Source: an uncultured Bacteroides sp.
Lineage (GTDB): Bacteria; Bacteroidota; Bacteroidia; Bacteroidales; Bacteroidaceae
Direction of reading: 5' to 3'
NCBI RefSeq assembly: GCF_959029255.1
Contig: NZ_CAUFUE010000002.1
Coordinates: forward strand, 1 to 64,000
Length of the DNA: 64,000 bases
The notes under the pieces are model-generated. The model was given only the letters and a program-made list of their open reading frames with translations, made no database searches and was not told where the DNA came from. Position numbers and translations under genes: made by a program. Below are positions 17,891 to 27,164 of this stretch, one piece after another. Each line of letters starts with the position of its first letter. Position 1 is the first letter of the stretch.

Positions 17891-19888
17891 CTATCTTACC
17901 CGATACGGCTTGCCCACCACCAGCCTATCCCCGGACAAATCGACCTCGAACAAGTGGGGCACCCGGACGTATTCCCCATTGATATCCTTATGGCTGTGAA
18001 CGGACATCAACCATTTCCCTTCGAATGTGCGGAACAGCATTCCGTGGCCGAAGTTGGGAGGCGTGACAGGCTGCTCCTCCTGAATCCACGGACCATCCAG
18101 CGTGCCGCTTTCCGAGTAGGCGACTCCCTGCGTATAGTCTTGAAATACCCAGCTTGTCCATATCATTCCCAGACGTCCCGTTCCGGTTCTGAACAGCCAC
18201 GGACCGTCGGTCACCCGGTTTGGTAAAACCTTATCCCCTATCTTTTCGCGGCTCCACGGTGAGTCGCTGGCGCGGAACAGTACCTTTCCTGTACCAACAG
18301 GGCCGCTCAAATCGGGTTTCAGTTCTATCTTTTCCACCGTGCCGTTTTGGTTTTGAAGCCATTCGTGGCAATAAATCATGTATGGTTTTCCGTCGCTATC
18401 CACCCAGAAAGTACCATCCAGCGTTGGCATATCGGCCGGAAGATAAACAGCATCCTTCATTGGCTTATAAGGTCCGCCCGGGTTATCGCTGACCAGCACA
18501 TGGCTAGCACGCCGGGGAATCACATTTCCCCGGACGGAATCGATGCGGACGGCATTGTTCGTAAAGGTAGTAAAATAATAGTACTTGCCCTTATACTCAT
18601 GCAACTCGGCAGCCCATATCTCCGGTTTAGGTCCCATCCAGGAAGCGGAATCCGTTTCGGCAACGCGATAAGGTCCTTCCCACAAAGCAAGGTCTTTACT
18701 TTTCCAAAGGAGACCGCCCGTTCCCGTCATATAATACATGCCGGTCTTCTTATCCGCCAATATGCAAGGATCACTCAACCGGACGGAATCGAGCGGGATG
18801 ACTTTCCTTGTTTGTTCCAGATAAGGTTTCCCATCTCTGTCAAATTGAATCGGAATCCAAAAATACCCTGAATACATCAGGCTTTCCGGCTTCCAGATAT
18901 CCGCCATGAAAAGGTACTGCTGATTGGGCAGTTCAAGAATATAAGTGCTCTGACCGCCGAAAGTTTTCTCACTTCCACGACCACGGCAAGGATTAGGGTG
19001 CTGTGTCCAAGGTCCCCAAATGGAAGGGGCGGAAAACAGGCGCGCCGCATTGGGGTCCCATCCCGTGCAACCGGAGGTTATCATCCAATAGGTACCGTCT
19101 TTCTTGAAAATAGCAGGTGCTTCGTTGTGCCCGCCGGGGAAGATGCGGATATACTCGCCCGAGTGTCCGAGGTAGTCTTCCGTCAGTTCGGCTATATGCA
19201 ATGTGAGGTTTTCCTCCGAGGAATAAATGTGATAGGCTTTGCCGTCATCGTCTACAAAGAGAGTCATGTCGCGCGACATCTGTCCGCCTTGCCGGTCACG
19301 CGCCATAAACATTCCACGCTCTACGGCTTTGTACCACTCAGGAGTCCACCATTTCTTATATTTATCCATATCCCAACTCATCTTGCGTTCTTGCTCCGAC
19401 ATGTTACGGGGATATATACCCGGGTTGACACGTCCGGAACGCACGAACTTGTAAGGTCCTTCCGGCTTATCGCTTACAGCAACCGCTGCACAGGCAGGAC
19501 CATAACCTTTTCCTTTCAGTTCCAAGTGAAACCACATGACGAACTTACCCGTCTTCTGATTATATATAACCTTGGGACGCTCCATGATACACCCACGCTC
19601 GATATCGGAACCGCTTTCTTCGGAAACAGCCAAAGCTACTCCTTCATACGTCCAAGATGTCAAGTCGGAAGAGGAATAACAGTTCACGCCTACTTCCGTA
19701 GTGAAACCTTTGGCGGGACGATGCTCGCCAAACCAGTAATATTTATGGGCATAGGACAAGATACCGCCACCGTGGGCGTTGATATAATCCCCATTTGTAT
19801 CTTTCCATCCCCGTACGGCTTGTGACCATGCAGGAAGAAAGAAAACCGTCAATAACAGTAATCCTACAAAATACTTTATATACTTCAT
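17891..19888 (-). CDS. Double-GH43 protein, GH43_24-like exo-beta-1,3-galactanase plus second GH43 domain
   Basis: A 665-residue secreted enzyme (signal peptide about 1-22, ending PAWSQA). The N-terminal half has DTNGDYINAHGGGI, CIMERPKVIYN and NEAPAIFKKDGTYWMITSGC followed by TGWDPN, segments typical of the exo-beta-1,3-galactanase GH43 subfamily. The C-terminal half is a second five-bladed propeller with the usual base in VRLSDPCIL and acid in WAAELHEYKGKYYYF, perhaps an arabinofuranosidase or another galactosidase. It is last gene of the susC-led operon. A long hairpin lies between it and the GH16 gene. This pairing points to beta-1,3-galactan, the backbone of type II arabinogalactan. Confidence 0.82.
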   Translation of the reverse strand: MKYIKYFVGLLLLTVFFLPAWSQAVRGWKDTNGDYINAHGGGILSYAHKYYWFGEHRPAKGFTTEVGVNCYSSSDLTSWTYEGVALAVSEESGSDIERGCIMERPKVIYNQKTGKFVMWFHLELKGKGYGPACAAVAVSDKPEGPYKFVRSGRVNPGIYPRNMSEQERKMSWDMDKYKKWWTPEWYKAVERGMFMARDRQGGQMSRDMTLFVDDDGKAYHIYSSEENLTLHIAELTEDYLGHSGEYIRIFPGGHNEAPAIFKKDGTYWMITSGCTGWDPNAARLFSAPSIWGPWTQHPNPCRGRGSEKTFGGQSTYILELPNQQYLFMADIWKPESLMYSGYFWIPIQFDRDGKPYLEQTRKVIPLDSVRLSDPCILADKKTGMYYMTGTGGLLWKSKDLALWEGPYRVAETDSASWMGPKPEIWAAELHEYKGKYYYFTTFTNNAVRIDSVRGNVIPRRASHVLVSDNPGGPYKPMKDAVYLPADMPTLDGTFWVDSDGKPYMIYCHEWLQNQNGTVEKIELKPDLSGPVGTGKVLFRASDSPWSREKIGDKVLPNRVTDGPWLFRTGTGRLGMIWTSWVFQDYTQGVAYSESGTLDGPWIQEEQPVTPPNFGHGMLFRTFEGKWLMSVHSHKDINGEYVRVPHLFEVDLSGDRLVVGKPYRVR

Positions 19889-19911
19889 ACGCTCTTATCT
19901 GTTTTACAAAA

Positions 19912-19958
19912 ATTCCGTATTACCCTAATATCTGTTAGGCTATAGGATAATACGGAAT
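19912..19958 (-). repeat. Intercistronic hairpin between GH16 and GH43 genes
   Basis: ATTCCGTATTA (19912-19922) pairs perfectly with TAATACGGAAT (19948-19958), extended by CCTA/TAGG beyond one mismatch, with a 15-base loop. No U-run follows on the minus strand. It may be an mRNA stabiliser, partial terminator or processing site that lowers GH43 expression relative to the upstream genes. Confidence 0.55.
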
Positions 19959-19976
19959 ATTGTCTATAAACCGCTT

Positions 19977-21452
19977 TTACTTCTGATATACCCGAATATA
20001 GTCTACACAATATTCAAGTGGGAAAGTAGCTTCTATAGGTCTTCCATTTATACCGCCAACAGCCAAATTCAACATCATAACCTGACCAAAGCCATCGAAA
20101 TCATTGGAATATGGATTGATATAACCGCCATCTCCGGCACCGTGGTCACTTTTATTAGTGGTAGTACTCAAATCCGTTTCATTAAGAAGCTCGTCGTCCA
20201 GATAAATCCGGATATATTTATCATCCCAGTCCATCATCCAGACATGATATTTCTCTGCCCACTTTGCATCTTTCGAAGTGAAATCTGTAATAGGATAATT
20301 CTTTGAATTCCATGTACCATCCCAACGTTTATTTCCTCCCCAACAAAGGTTGGCATGAACTTTGTTTTTATAGAATTCCATCACATCTATTTCACCGCCC
20401 AAAGGCCACTCATACCAGTTTCCGGTAGACCAGATTGCAGGCCAGCTTCCCTGCTCTACTGGAATCTTGGCGCGTACAATCAGTTTTCCATATTTGAAAG
20501 CATACTTGTTTTGGGCAACAATACAAGCAGAGGTATATTCAGCATACTCGCGTGTCTGTTTCCAAGCGTTACCACCAGTTGCGTTGGGATTATAATTAGG
20601 GTTCTTCACCCGCTCTTGCTTAGCAGTAATAACAAGTGCATTCTCTTTCATCTCGGCATTGCCCTTCTGATACCATTGATCTTCTTCATTACGTTGAAAC
20701 CCTTCTTCAAATCTCCACATCTCAGTATTAGGAGTACCGGTTCCGTTGAATTCGTCATGCCAGAGCAATTTATATCCTCCATCCAACGTATGATTATCGG
20801 GCACCCCTACCCCATCGGCTTCATAATTTTCCGGATTGGCAGGCTTTACATAAGAGACATTGAAGAAAAACATTACCAGATTCACTTTCTCATTAACATT
20901 ATAAGAAGTAGAATTCTGAATGCGTAAAGGTAACACAAACGTGGTACTTGCTTTCCGTTCATCCTGAACCAATGAAATCAATTTACCGGAATAAACATTC
21001 AGTTCTACATCTTCTGATGTTTTAGTATCGGCACTTAGTTCCATTTTACTTGCAGACAGATTGTAATATTCTTCCGGCAGAAGTTCTGCATTTTTATAGA
21101 TATCATAAGCAGAAGATGTGCCAACCTGGGCGATAGCTTTATTCAAAGAATCCGCAGCTACCACCAACTCTACCACCGCATCTTTTTCTGCCTGACGATT
21201 TTGGTAAAGCGCCAGATTCAACCGGTAATTAAAGTTGGAAATCTTTTGTTCTTCCCCTTCTCCGGGTTCTTTCAGTTCGGTAACAACATTACATTGCACG
21301 CCATCCCATATCTCTTGGGCTTGCTTGATGCCCAGCAGGTTCAAGTCCAGATTACCATTGTAACTGAAATCTTTTTCTCCTTCACATGCGAAAAAGGAAG
21401 TGATGCAGGCGGCTATATACATAGCCGTCCATATTTTTATCTTGTTATTCAT
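19977..21452 (-). CDS. GH16 endo-glycanase lipoprotein with N-terminal DUF1735-like domain
   Basis: A 491-residue lipoprotein (lipobox SFFAC, Cys23). Residues about 55-200 resemble the DUF1735 adhesin-type domain often fused to surface glycanases. Residues about 225-491 are GH16: KLLWHDEFNG at the start, the catalytic EIDVME in WPLGGEIDVMEFYKN (around residue 355) and a C-terminal VDYIRVYQK. A surface GH16 next to a GH43_24 protein matches the endo-beta-1,3-galactanase arrangement known from Bacteroides arabinogalactan loci. A beta-glucanase activity cannot be excluded from sequence. It probably makes the first cut at the cell surface before SusC/D import. Confidence 0.85.
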   Translation of the reverse strand: MNNKIKIWTAMYIAACITSFFACEGEKDFSYNGNLDLNLLGIKQAQEIWDGVQCNVVTELKEPGEGEEQKISNFNYRLNLALYQNRQAEKDAVVELVVAADSLNKAIAQVGTSSAYDIYKNAELLPEEYYNLSASKMELSADTKTSEDVELNVYSGKLISLVQDERKASTTFVLPLRIQNSTSYNVNEKVNLVMFFFNVSYVKPANPENYEADGVGVPDNHTLDGGYKLLWHDEFNGTGTPNTEMWRFEEGFQRNEEDQWYQKGNAEMKENALVITAKQERVKNPNYNPNATGGNAWKQTREYAEYTSACIVAQNKYAFKYGKLIVRAKIPVEQGSWPAIWSTGNWYEWPLGGEIDVMEFYKNKVHANLCWGGNKRWDGTWNSKNYPITDFTSKDAKWAEKYHVWMMDWDDKYIRIYLDDELLNETDLSTTTNKSDHGAGDGGYINPYSNDFDGFGQVMMLNLAVGGINGRPIEATFPLEYCVDYIRVYQK

Positions 21453-21471
21453 ATTGGTATCTCTATTAATA

Positions 21472-22371
21472 TTAATCTAAAGGTACAGTTTCAGGGTCAT
21501 AGACGTCTACTTCCACATCATAAAATTTAAATTGAGCCAGGTTGAAATACTTCGTATTACCGGTAGTGGCTATCACATTGAAACGGAAGGAAGTAAATGT
21601 TTTCCCCGGTACAACAAAATCCGACGTATATTCACTACTGTGAGCAGATGGCAGACCTGTAATCGTAGCTATGGTTTCAAAGTGCTCTCCGTCATTACTT
21701 ACCTGCAACTCTACCACCGAAGGACGCCCCTCCGAAGTCCATGTATTGTCTGTCCGGTTCTGATAATAGATAGCGAATACCTCATGTGCTTCCTTGAAAT
21801 CGATTTGAATGTGATGAGGCAGGTCCAACTGGGGATTGCTCCACCTTGTATGGAAAAAGGTATTGCTTTTCCCATCTACCAAGTTTTTAATGGGACCCTC
21901 GGTGGGTTCCTGGGCATTGGTACTTAGCTGTTCCGGTTCTATTTTTACTTCTTTACGTGATTTTTCTGTCGTTGTAGTCGGTGCGGCTCCAGACTTTGCT
22001 TTTATTTCGACAACTTCACTTCCCTGATGGGCGGCATTGAAAGTCTGGAAATAGAACGAATAATCACCGAAACGGGCACGCGTATCATCAATCAGCATTT
22101 CAGTAGTACCGATAGAAGCTATTTTACAAACATCCTTCTTTGTCAGTGGGTCATAATACTTAATCTGAAGATAATCAAATGCACCTTCCGCCTGTTTTTC
22201 CCAGTTCAGTTTGATTTGCCCGGGAAGGGACTCGGCATTTACCGCCGATGCAGCTATAGCGGCGGGAGTTGTTACACTCCCTGCTATCTCGTACGTTTCC
22301 AGTTTATCGTCGCAACCGGTTATTCCTATAATCAGTCCGGCAGCAATTATATATTTAAAATTCAATTTCAT
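21472..22371 (-). CDS. Surface glycan-binding lipoprotein with discoidin-like domain
   Basis: A 299-residue lipoprotein (ITGCDDK, Cys20). Residues about 30-125 look like a fibronectin-III or DUF4998-type sandwich (PGQIKLNWEKQAEGAFDYLQ). After a threonine-rich linker (APTTTTEKS), residues about 155-290 form a discoidin/F5-8C domain: NLVDGKSNTFFHTRW, HHIQIDFKEAHEVFAIYYQN and SVVELQVSNDGEHFETIA. It lies directly after susD, the usual slot of a SusE/F-type surface glycan-binding protein, so it should hold glycan at the outer surface for the GH16 enzyme and the SusCD transporter. Confidence 0.8.
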   Translation of the reverse strand: MKLNFKYIIAAGLIIGITGCDDKLETYEIAGSVTTPAAIAASAVNAESLPGQIKLNWEKQAEGAFDYLQIKYYDPLTKKDVCKIASIGTTEMLIDDTRARFGDYSFYFQTFNAAHQGSEVVEIKAKSGAAPTTTTEKSRKEVKIEPEQLSTNAQEPTEGPIKNLVDGKSNTFFHTRWSNPQLDLPHHIQIDFKEAHEVFAIYYQNRTDNTWTSEGRPSVVELQVSNDGEHFETIATITGLPSAHSSEYTSDFVVPGKTFTSFRFNVIATTGNTKYFNLAQFKFYDVEVDVYDPETVPLD

Positions 22372-22404
22372 AATATCTCATTTTAATAGTTAAACACGCA
22401 TGTC

Positions 22405-24072
22405 TTACCAACCCGGATTCTGTGTCAGATTAGGATTCTTGCGACGTTCCGTATCGGGTATCGGATAGAAGTACATCTTATCATCCCAAACCAGTGATTT
22501 AGTATTGCGGGTATAGGTGAAGGATTCATCATTATTTTTTGTAATCACCATCCGGGCAATAGTCTTGATTCCTCCTTCTTTCCAGCGACGTACATCCCAG
22601 AAACGATGACCTTCAAAGGCCAGTTCCACCATACGCTCATTCTTGTAGCGTTTCCAGAAGTCCTCATTACTCATACCTGTGGGAAATTCCGGCATATCTA
22701 CGCCCGTACGTTTACGTACTTTATTTACGGCTTCACGTGCTGACATGGTGAATTCACCATCTTTACCATCGGCTGTTCCAAAATACTTGAACGCAGCTTC
22801 TGCATAGTTCAACAAGAATTCTCCTAAACGGAATGTTACCCAACTGTGACGCTTTCCACCGGAACTGGTACTGGCACTGATATCGGTAGAACCATCTACA
22901 TATTTTTTAAGGTAATAGCCCGTCGGGGTTGCATAAGCAATAGGGGAAGCATTTTTACCTCCCACATATATCTCAAGGGGATCGGGGTTGGTATTCGGCC
23001 ATTTATCACCATTCACGGCGATACTCATCGCCAAACGGGGATCTCTGCCCGCATAAGGATTCTTAGGATCCGGTTCTCCACCATTCTTCATTTCGTAAGC
23101 ATCTACCAGAGTCTGGGTCGGACAATTTCCTGACTTGGCATTTTCCAGACCAATGGGGAAGTTAGTTCTTTCAGGGTCATCAGTATCACCTACGCGACGC
23201 ACAAAAATCATCTCTGAAGCTTTCCAGTTATCAGCACCCCACAAATCAGTGTATTTGCCTAACTTTATCCCATTTTCATTGCAATAGTTTATAACTTCCA
23301 GATTCGCCTTGGCAGCTTCTTTATAGAGTTCTTTACTTTCGTCCTCATTGAACAATTTGCTGACACGATAAAGTAAAGTCCGGGCTTTCAAGGCTAACGC
23401 CATTCCGCGAGTCGCACGACCGCTTTCAGGATTATTGCTACCTCCGGCCGCGTCATTCTCCAAATCAGAATATTTAACCGGGAGTTCGGGAGATACCGCA
23501 TCGCATTCGTTCACTATAAAGTCGAATATTTCAGAAGCCGGAGTACGCACCATACTATTGGCTTCTTTTTCCGTCAGGACTTCTGTAGTAAAGGGAACAT
23601 CACCGTAAGCGCGTACCAACAGGAAATAATAATAGGCACGTAATAAACGAACTTCATACTGATATCGCTGGTATCGGTTCATCTGCTCTTGATAGTCCTG
23701 GTTAAAACGCAAATCATAAAATTCCAAATCTTTTGCATTCTTTAGATAGTAATTGACGGCACGAATGGGTGTGTAGTACTTCCATTCGGACTTAGGATTC
23801 AGAGCAGTCCAGTTACCATTGGTGTAATCAAGAACATTCGAATATGTCAACGCCATTTCAGCTTCATCACAAGCAGAAGCCAGTGAAGTGGTTCCCATCA
23901 GGTCGTAGTCCAGATAAGAATAGATATTGTTCACGAACCCGGCTGTCCGGCCAAAATCCGAAAAGACATATTCTTTATCGTAACTGGTATATTCATGATA
24001 GTCCATTTTATCTGTACATCCAGACAATGCTGCTACGCAAACAATGCCGAAACATATATTCTTTAATTTCAT
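22405..24072 (-). CDS. SusD-family outer-membrane glycan-binding lipoprotein (pair 2)
   Basis: A 555-residue lipoprotein (AALSGCTDK, Cys19) with the SusD fold signatures: YRYQYEVRLLRAYYYFLLVR with FLLVRAYGDVPF, a TPR-like middle (GMALALKARTLLYRVSKLFN) and the C-terminal family hallmark ERMVELAFEGHRFWDVRRWK, ending LTQNPGW. It caps the SusC barrel encoded 34 bases upstream and binds the oligosaccharide. It is in one operon with both susC genes and the downstream enzymes. Confidence 0.93.
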   Translation of the reverse strand: MKLKNICFGIVCVAALSGCTDKMDYHEYTSYDKEYVFSDFGRTAGFVNNIYSYLDYDLMGTTSLASACDEAEMALTYSNVLDYTNGNWTALNPKSEWKYYTPIRAVNYYLKNAKDLEFYDLRFNQDYQEQMNRYQRYQYEVRLLRAYYYFLLVRAYGDVPFTTEVLTEKEANSMVRTPASEIFDFIVNECDAVSPELPVKYSDLENDAAGGSNNPESGRATRGMALALKARTLLYRVSKLFNEDESKELYKEAAKANLEVINYCNENGIKLGKYTDLWGADNWKASEMIFVRRVGDTDDPERTNFPIGLENAKSGNCPTQTLVDAYEMKNGGEPDPKNPYAGRDPRLAMSIAVNGDKWPNTNPDPLEIYVGGKNASPIAYATPTGYYLKKYVDGSTDISASTSSGGKRHSWVTFRLGEFLLNYAEAAFKYFGTADGKDGEFTMSAREAVNKVRKRTGVDMPEFPTGMSNEDFWKRYKNERMVELAFEGHRFWDVRRWKEGGIKTIARMVITKNNDESFTYTRNTKSLVWDDKMYFYPIPDTERRKNPNLTQNPGW

Positions 24073-24106
24073 ATCTTAGTAGTGTTTAAATTAAAACTAT
24101 ATTCAT

Positions 24107-27100
24107 TTAGATGCCCAGTGAAAATCCGATATGTACAGAACGGGTAGCCGGCCAAACGTCACCAATGGCTTCCGGATCTGATAAGTCAATCTTGTCGACA
24201 CTAAACAAATCAGTACCTCTTACATATATCCTCGCTGTTTTCATCTTAATCTTATTCAACCAGGATGAAGGCAGTTTATAATAAACTTCGCAGTTTCTCA
24301 ATTTCAAGAAAGAACGGTCTTGTAACCATACCGAACTCTGTTGCGTATTATTCTCCACATTTTCCGTAGTCAGTCGCGGGAACCGTGCAGTCGGATTCTG
24401 CGGAGTCCAACGGTTGTCGTATGCATATTGAGAAATAGAGGTGTTGTTTACCAACGGACGATAGAGACTGGAAGTAAGTTGGGCGGTATAGTTGCCCACA
24501 CCTTGGAAATAAGCGTCAAAGCCCAGTCCTTTCCATTCCAGTCCGATATTAAAGCCGTAATATATTTCCGGCCAGGCAGAACTATAGCCCATCGGAATCA
24601 TATCGTTAGAGTTGACAACACCATCCCCATTCACATCTTTATACTTGATGTCACCCGGCTTCACCGGACCAAATTGCTGGGGAGTACTGCTTTCTATATC
24701 GGCCTGATCTACAAAATGCCCGATTGCCTGCAAGCCCCAAATCTGTCCTAACGGTTTACCGGTCTGAGTCAGATAGTCATAAGCTTTAGGTTCTTCCAAC
24801 ATTTCGATAACTTTGCTGCGATTATAAGAGAAATTACCACCTAAACGTAATTTAAAATCTCCAAAGCTCTTACTGTAATCCAAACCGAGTTCCGTACCCC
24901 AGCTATCCACGATACCGGCATTTTTGTAAGGACTCGTAATACCCAGTACTGAGGAGTTCTGACCGGAAGCGCTAACCCAGATGTCCGAACGTCTTTCATA
25001 AAAGCCATCAATGGAGAAGTTCAAACCTTTCAGCAATGAAACATCCAAACCCAGATTATATTTATAAGCTTTTTCCAGAGTTCCATTCAGTGAAGGCAAC
25101 TCGCCTTCAGCCCAACCACCGTCACCATTGGAAAAGTTACTGTCACCACCAACTACGGGATAGGTTCCGCCTCCGCCCATTTTATCATACCAATAACCAT
25201 TATAGGGAATATTATCCGTATTGATAATACCAAAAGAAGCACGAAGTTTCATAAAATCAATCACACTCTGGTTCTTCATGAAATTCTCATTGGAAATAAC
25301 CCATGACAAACCTACCGTAGGAGCCGGTAACCAACGGCTGTTAGGATCCAACCCGTTGGAAGCTGATAACATTAAAGTAAAGTCGGCAAAATAACGGTTA
25401 TTGTATCCATAATGGGTATACCAACCGGCACTCTGGGTATATAACGTAACGTTCGTACCGTTTTTATCATCATACTTATAGGTATATAACAACATTGAAT
25501 ATAAGTCGTGTTTACCGAAACGGCGATTCCAATCGACATTTACCTGGAAATTAAAAGAGCGGTATTGCCAATCCAGTTTGGAACTTTCGCTGGGACCTAC
25601 TGTTCCTCCGGATACATCGCTGAATTTCACAGGCTCACCATCAGCCCATTGCGTAACAGTTTGCATGCCCCATTTTTCGTTTCTTCGATGATCTTCCCAA
25701 TAAGAGGCTAAGTTATCGTAGCCTACACGTAGAGATGCACCCAACCCTTTCGTAATGGAAGATAAATCCTGACGCAGCGCCATATCGGCATACAAAGCGC
25801 GGGTATGGCCTTTAGTATAGCCATGTCCTTGTGCCAAATATACAGGGTTATAATCTCCACTCCAAGTATTATTGCCACCCCACAAACCATTTTCCGCCTT
25901 AATGGGGAAAGCAGCCGAAGGTACTGTATATAATTTACCTATCAGATTATCACCATTTGCACTCGGACGGCTAAACTCATTCAAAACACCTGATATGTTA
26001 GCCTGCAAGCGGGTTTTAGAGGTCAGGTCAATATCCAAATTAGAGCGGAAGTTCAACCTTGAATATTTCGACTGGGTAGAATATCCTTCGTTAGCGTCGG
26101 CATTTTTAATAAATCCACGGTTATTCTGCAAATTCAACATCGTAAAGTAGCGCATTTTGGTAGAACCGCCACGGAAGGTTAAAGTTGCAATATCCGAAGT
26201 TCCGCAGTCACGAAACACTTCATCCATCCAGTTTACATTGGGATAAAGATAGGGATATTTACCACTTTGAAAAGCATTCAATTCGTTTTGTGAATAACGA
26301 GCCGATTTTCCATCATTTGCCAATGCCTCATTCATCGCGTTTGCATAAGTAAATGCATCCGCCATTTCCGGAATACGCGTTTGGTAATTGAAGCCATGGT
26401 CATAAGTGAAGTTTATCTCACGGCTTTTGTATTTACCACGTTTTGTCACGATGTTTACCACACCATTCGCGCCGCGGAAACCATAGAGAGCAACCGCTGC
26501 GGCATCACGTAAAACACTTACTGACTCAACCTCTTCGGGAGAAATATAGTTTAGAGCTTGATAAGCATTATCTCGTTCAAGTCCATCCACCACCAGCAAG
26601 ATTCCGGTTTTACTCAAAGTTTTTGATCCACGAATAGCCATAGAAGATATTTGGTCCCATACTTCTCCTGTCTTCTGCATGGTATAGAGACCTGCCACAT
26701 TGCCATAAAGCGCATTACCTACATTGAATGTCGAACGGTTGTCTATCTGATCGGCATAAACCGTAGACACGGCGCCGGTACTTTCAGCATTCGTTTGGTT
26801 CAGGCCGAATCCATAATTTACTTTCTCACCGGAAAAGTCCATAACGATAGTCATCGCCTTTCCTTCCTTTACCGGAACCAGTTTTGTATCATCCCTGCCG
26901 GTACGTACCCTTAAAAGTTGGTCGCTTTCGGCTGTAATCTCAAACTGTCCGTTCCGGTCTGTCGCCACCTGCACCAATGGATTGTTTTCGATGGAAACCA
27001 ATGCACCTTCTACCGGATTGCCTAATTTATCGACCACCTTGCCGAGGATATTACCCCCTTCTTGCGCCCATCCTTCCAGCGAAGCGCAAAGCAACATTGC

Positions 27101-27127
27101 TAAAATTGTTATTTTATATTTTTTCAT
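24107..27127 (-). CDS. SusC-family TonB-dependent transporter (pair 2)
   Basis: A 1006-residue outer-membrane protein. Signal peptide 1-21 (LLCASLEGWAQ), a carboxypeptidase-like regulatory domain (LGKVVDKLGNPVEGALVSIE), then the plug with LYGNVAGLYTMQ, GILLVVDGLERD and DAAAVALYGFRGANGVVNIV, and a barrel ending RSVHIGFSLGI. The plug reads AVALYGFRGANGV where many SusC proteins have ATAIYGSRGANGV. It imports oligosaccharides together with the adjacent SusD. It follows the first susD by 37 bases in the same operon, giving the C-D-C-D order. Confidence 0.93.
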   Translation of the reverse strand: MKKYKITILAMLLCASLEGWAQEGGNILGKVVDKLGNPVEGALVSIENNPLVQVATDRNGQFEITAESDQLLRVRTGRDDTKLVPVKEGKAMTIVMDFSGEKVNYGFGLNQTNAESTGAVSTVYADQIDNRSTFNVGNALYGNVAGLYTMQKTGEVWDQISSMAIRGSKTLSKTGILLVVDGLERDNAYQALNYISPEEVESVSVLRDAAAVALYGFRGANGVVNIVTKRGKYKSREINFTYDHGFNYQTRIPEMADAFTYANAMNEALANDGKSARYSQNELNAFQSGKYPYLYPNVNWMDEVFRDCGTSDIATLTFRGGSTKMRYFTMLNLQNNRGFIKNADANEGYSTQSKYSRLNFRSNLDIDLTSKTRLQANISGVLNEFSRPSANGDNLIGKLYTVPSAAFPIKAENGLWGGNNTWSGDYNPVYLAQGHGYTKGHTRALYADMALRQDLSSITKGLGASLRVGYDNLASYWEDHRRNEKWGMQTVTQWADGEPVKFSDVSGGTVGPSESSKLDWQYRSFNFQVNVDWNRRFGKHDLYSMLLYTYKYDDKNGTNVTLYTQSAGWYTHYGYNNRYFADFTLMLSASNGLDPNSRWLPAPTVGLSWVISNENFMKNQSVIDFMKLRASFGIINTDNIPYNGYWYDKMGGGGTYPVVGGDSNFSNGDGGWAEGELPSLNGTLEKAYKYNLGLDVSLLKGLNFSIDGFYERRSDIWVSASGQNSSVLGITSPYKNAGIVDSWGTELGLDYSKSFGDFKLRLGGNFSYNRSKVIEMLEEPKAYDYLTQTGKPLGQIWGLQAIGHFVDQADIESSTPQQFGPVKPGDIKYKDVNGDGVVNSNDMIPMGYSSAWPEIYYGFNIGLEWKGLGFDAYFQGVGNYTAQLTSSLYRPLVNNTSISQYAYDNRWTPQNPTARFPRLTTENVENNTQQSSVWLQDRSFLKLRNCEVYYKLPSSWLNKIKMKTARIYVRGTDLFSVDKIDLSDPEAIGDVWPATRSVHIGFSLGI

Positions 27128-27164
27128 GTTGTCCTTTTCTTTATTTATTTATGGTTATTCCAGA

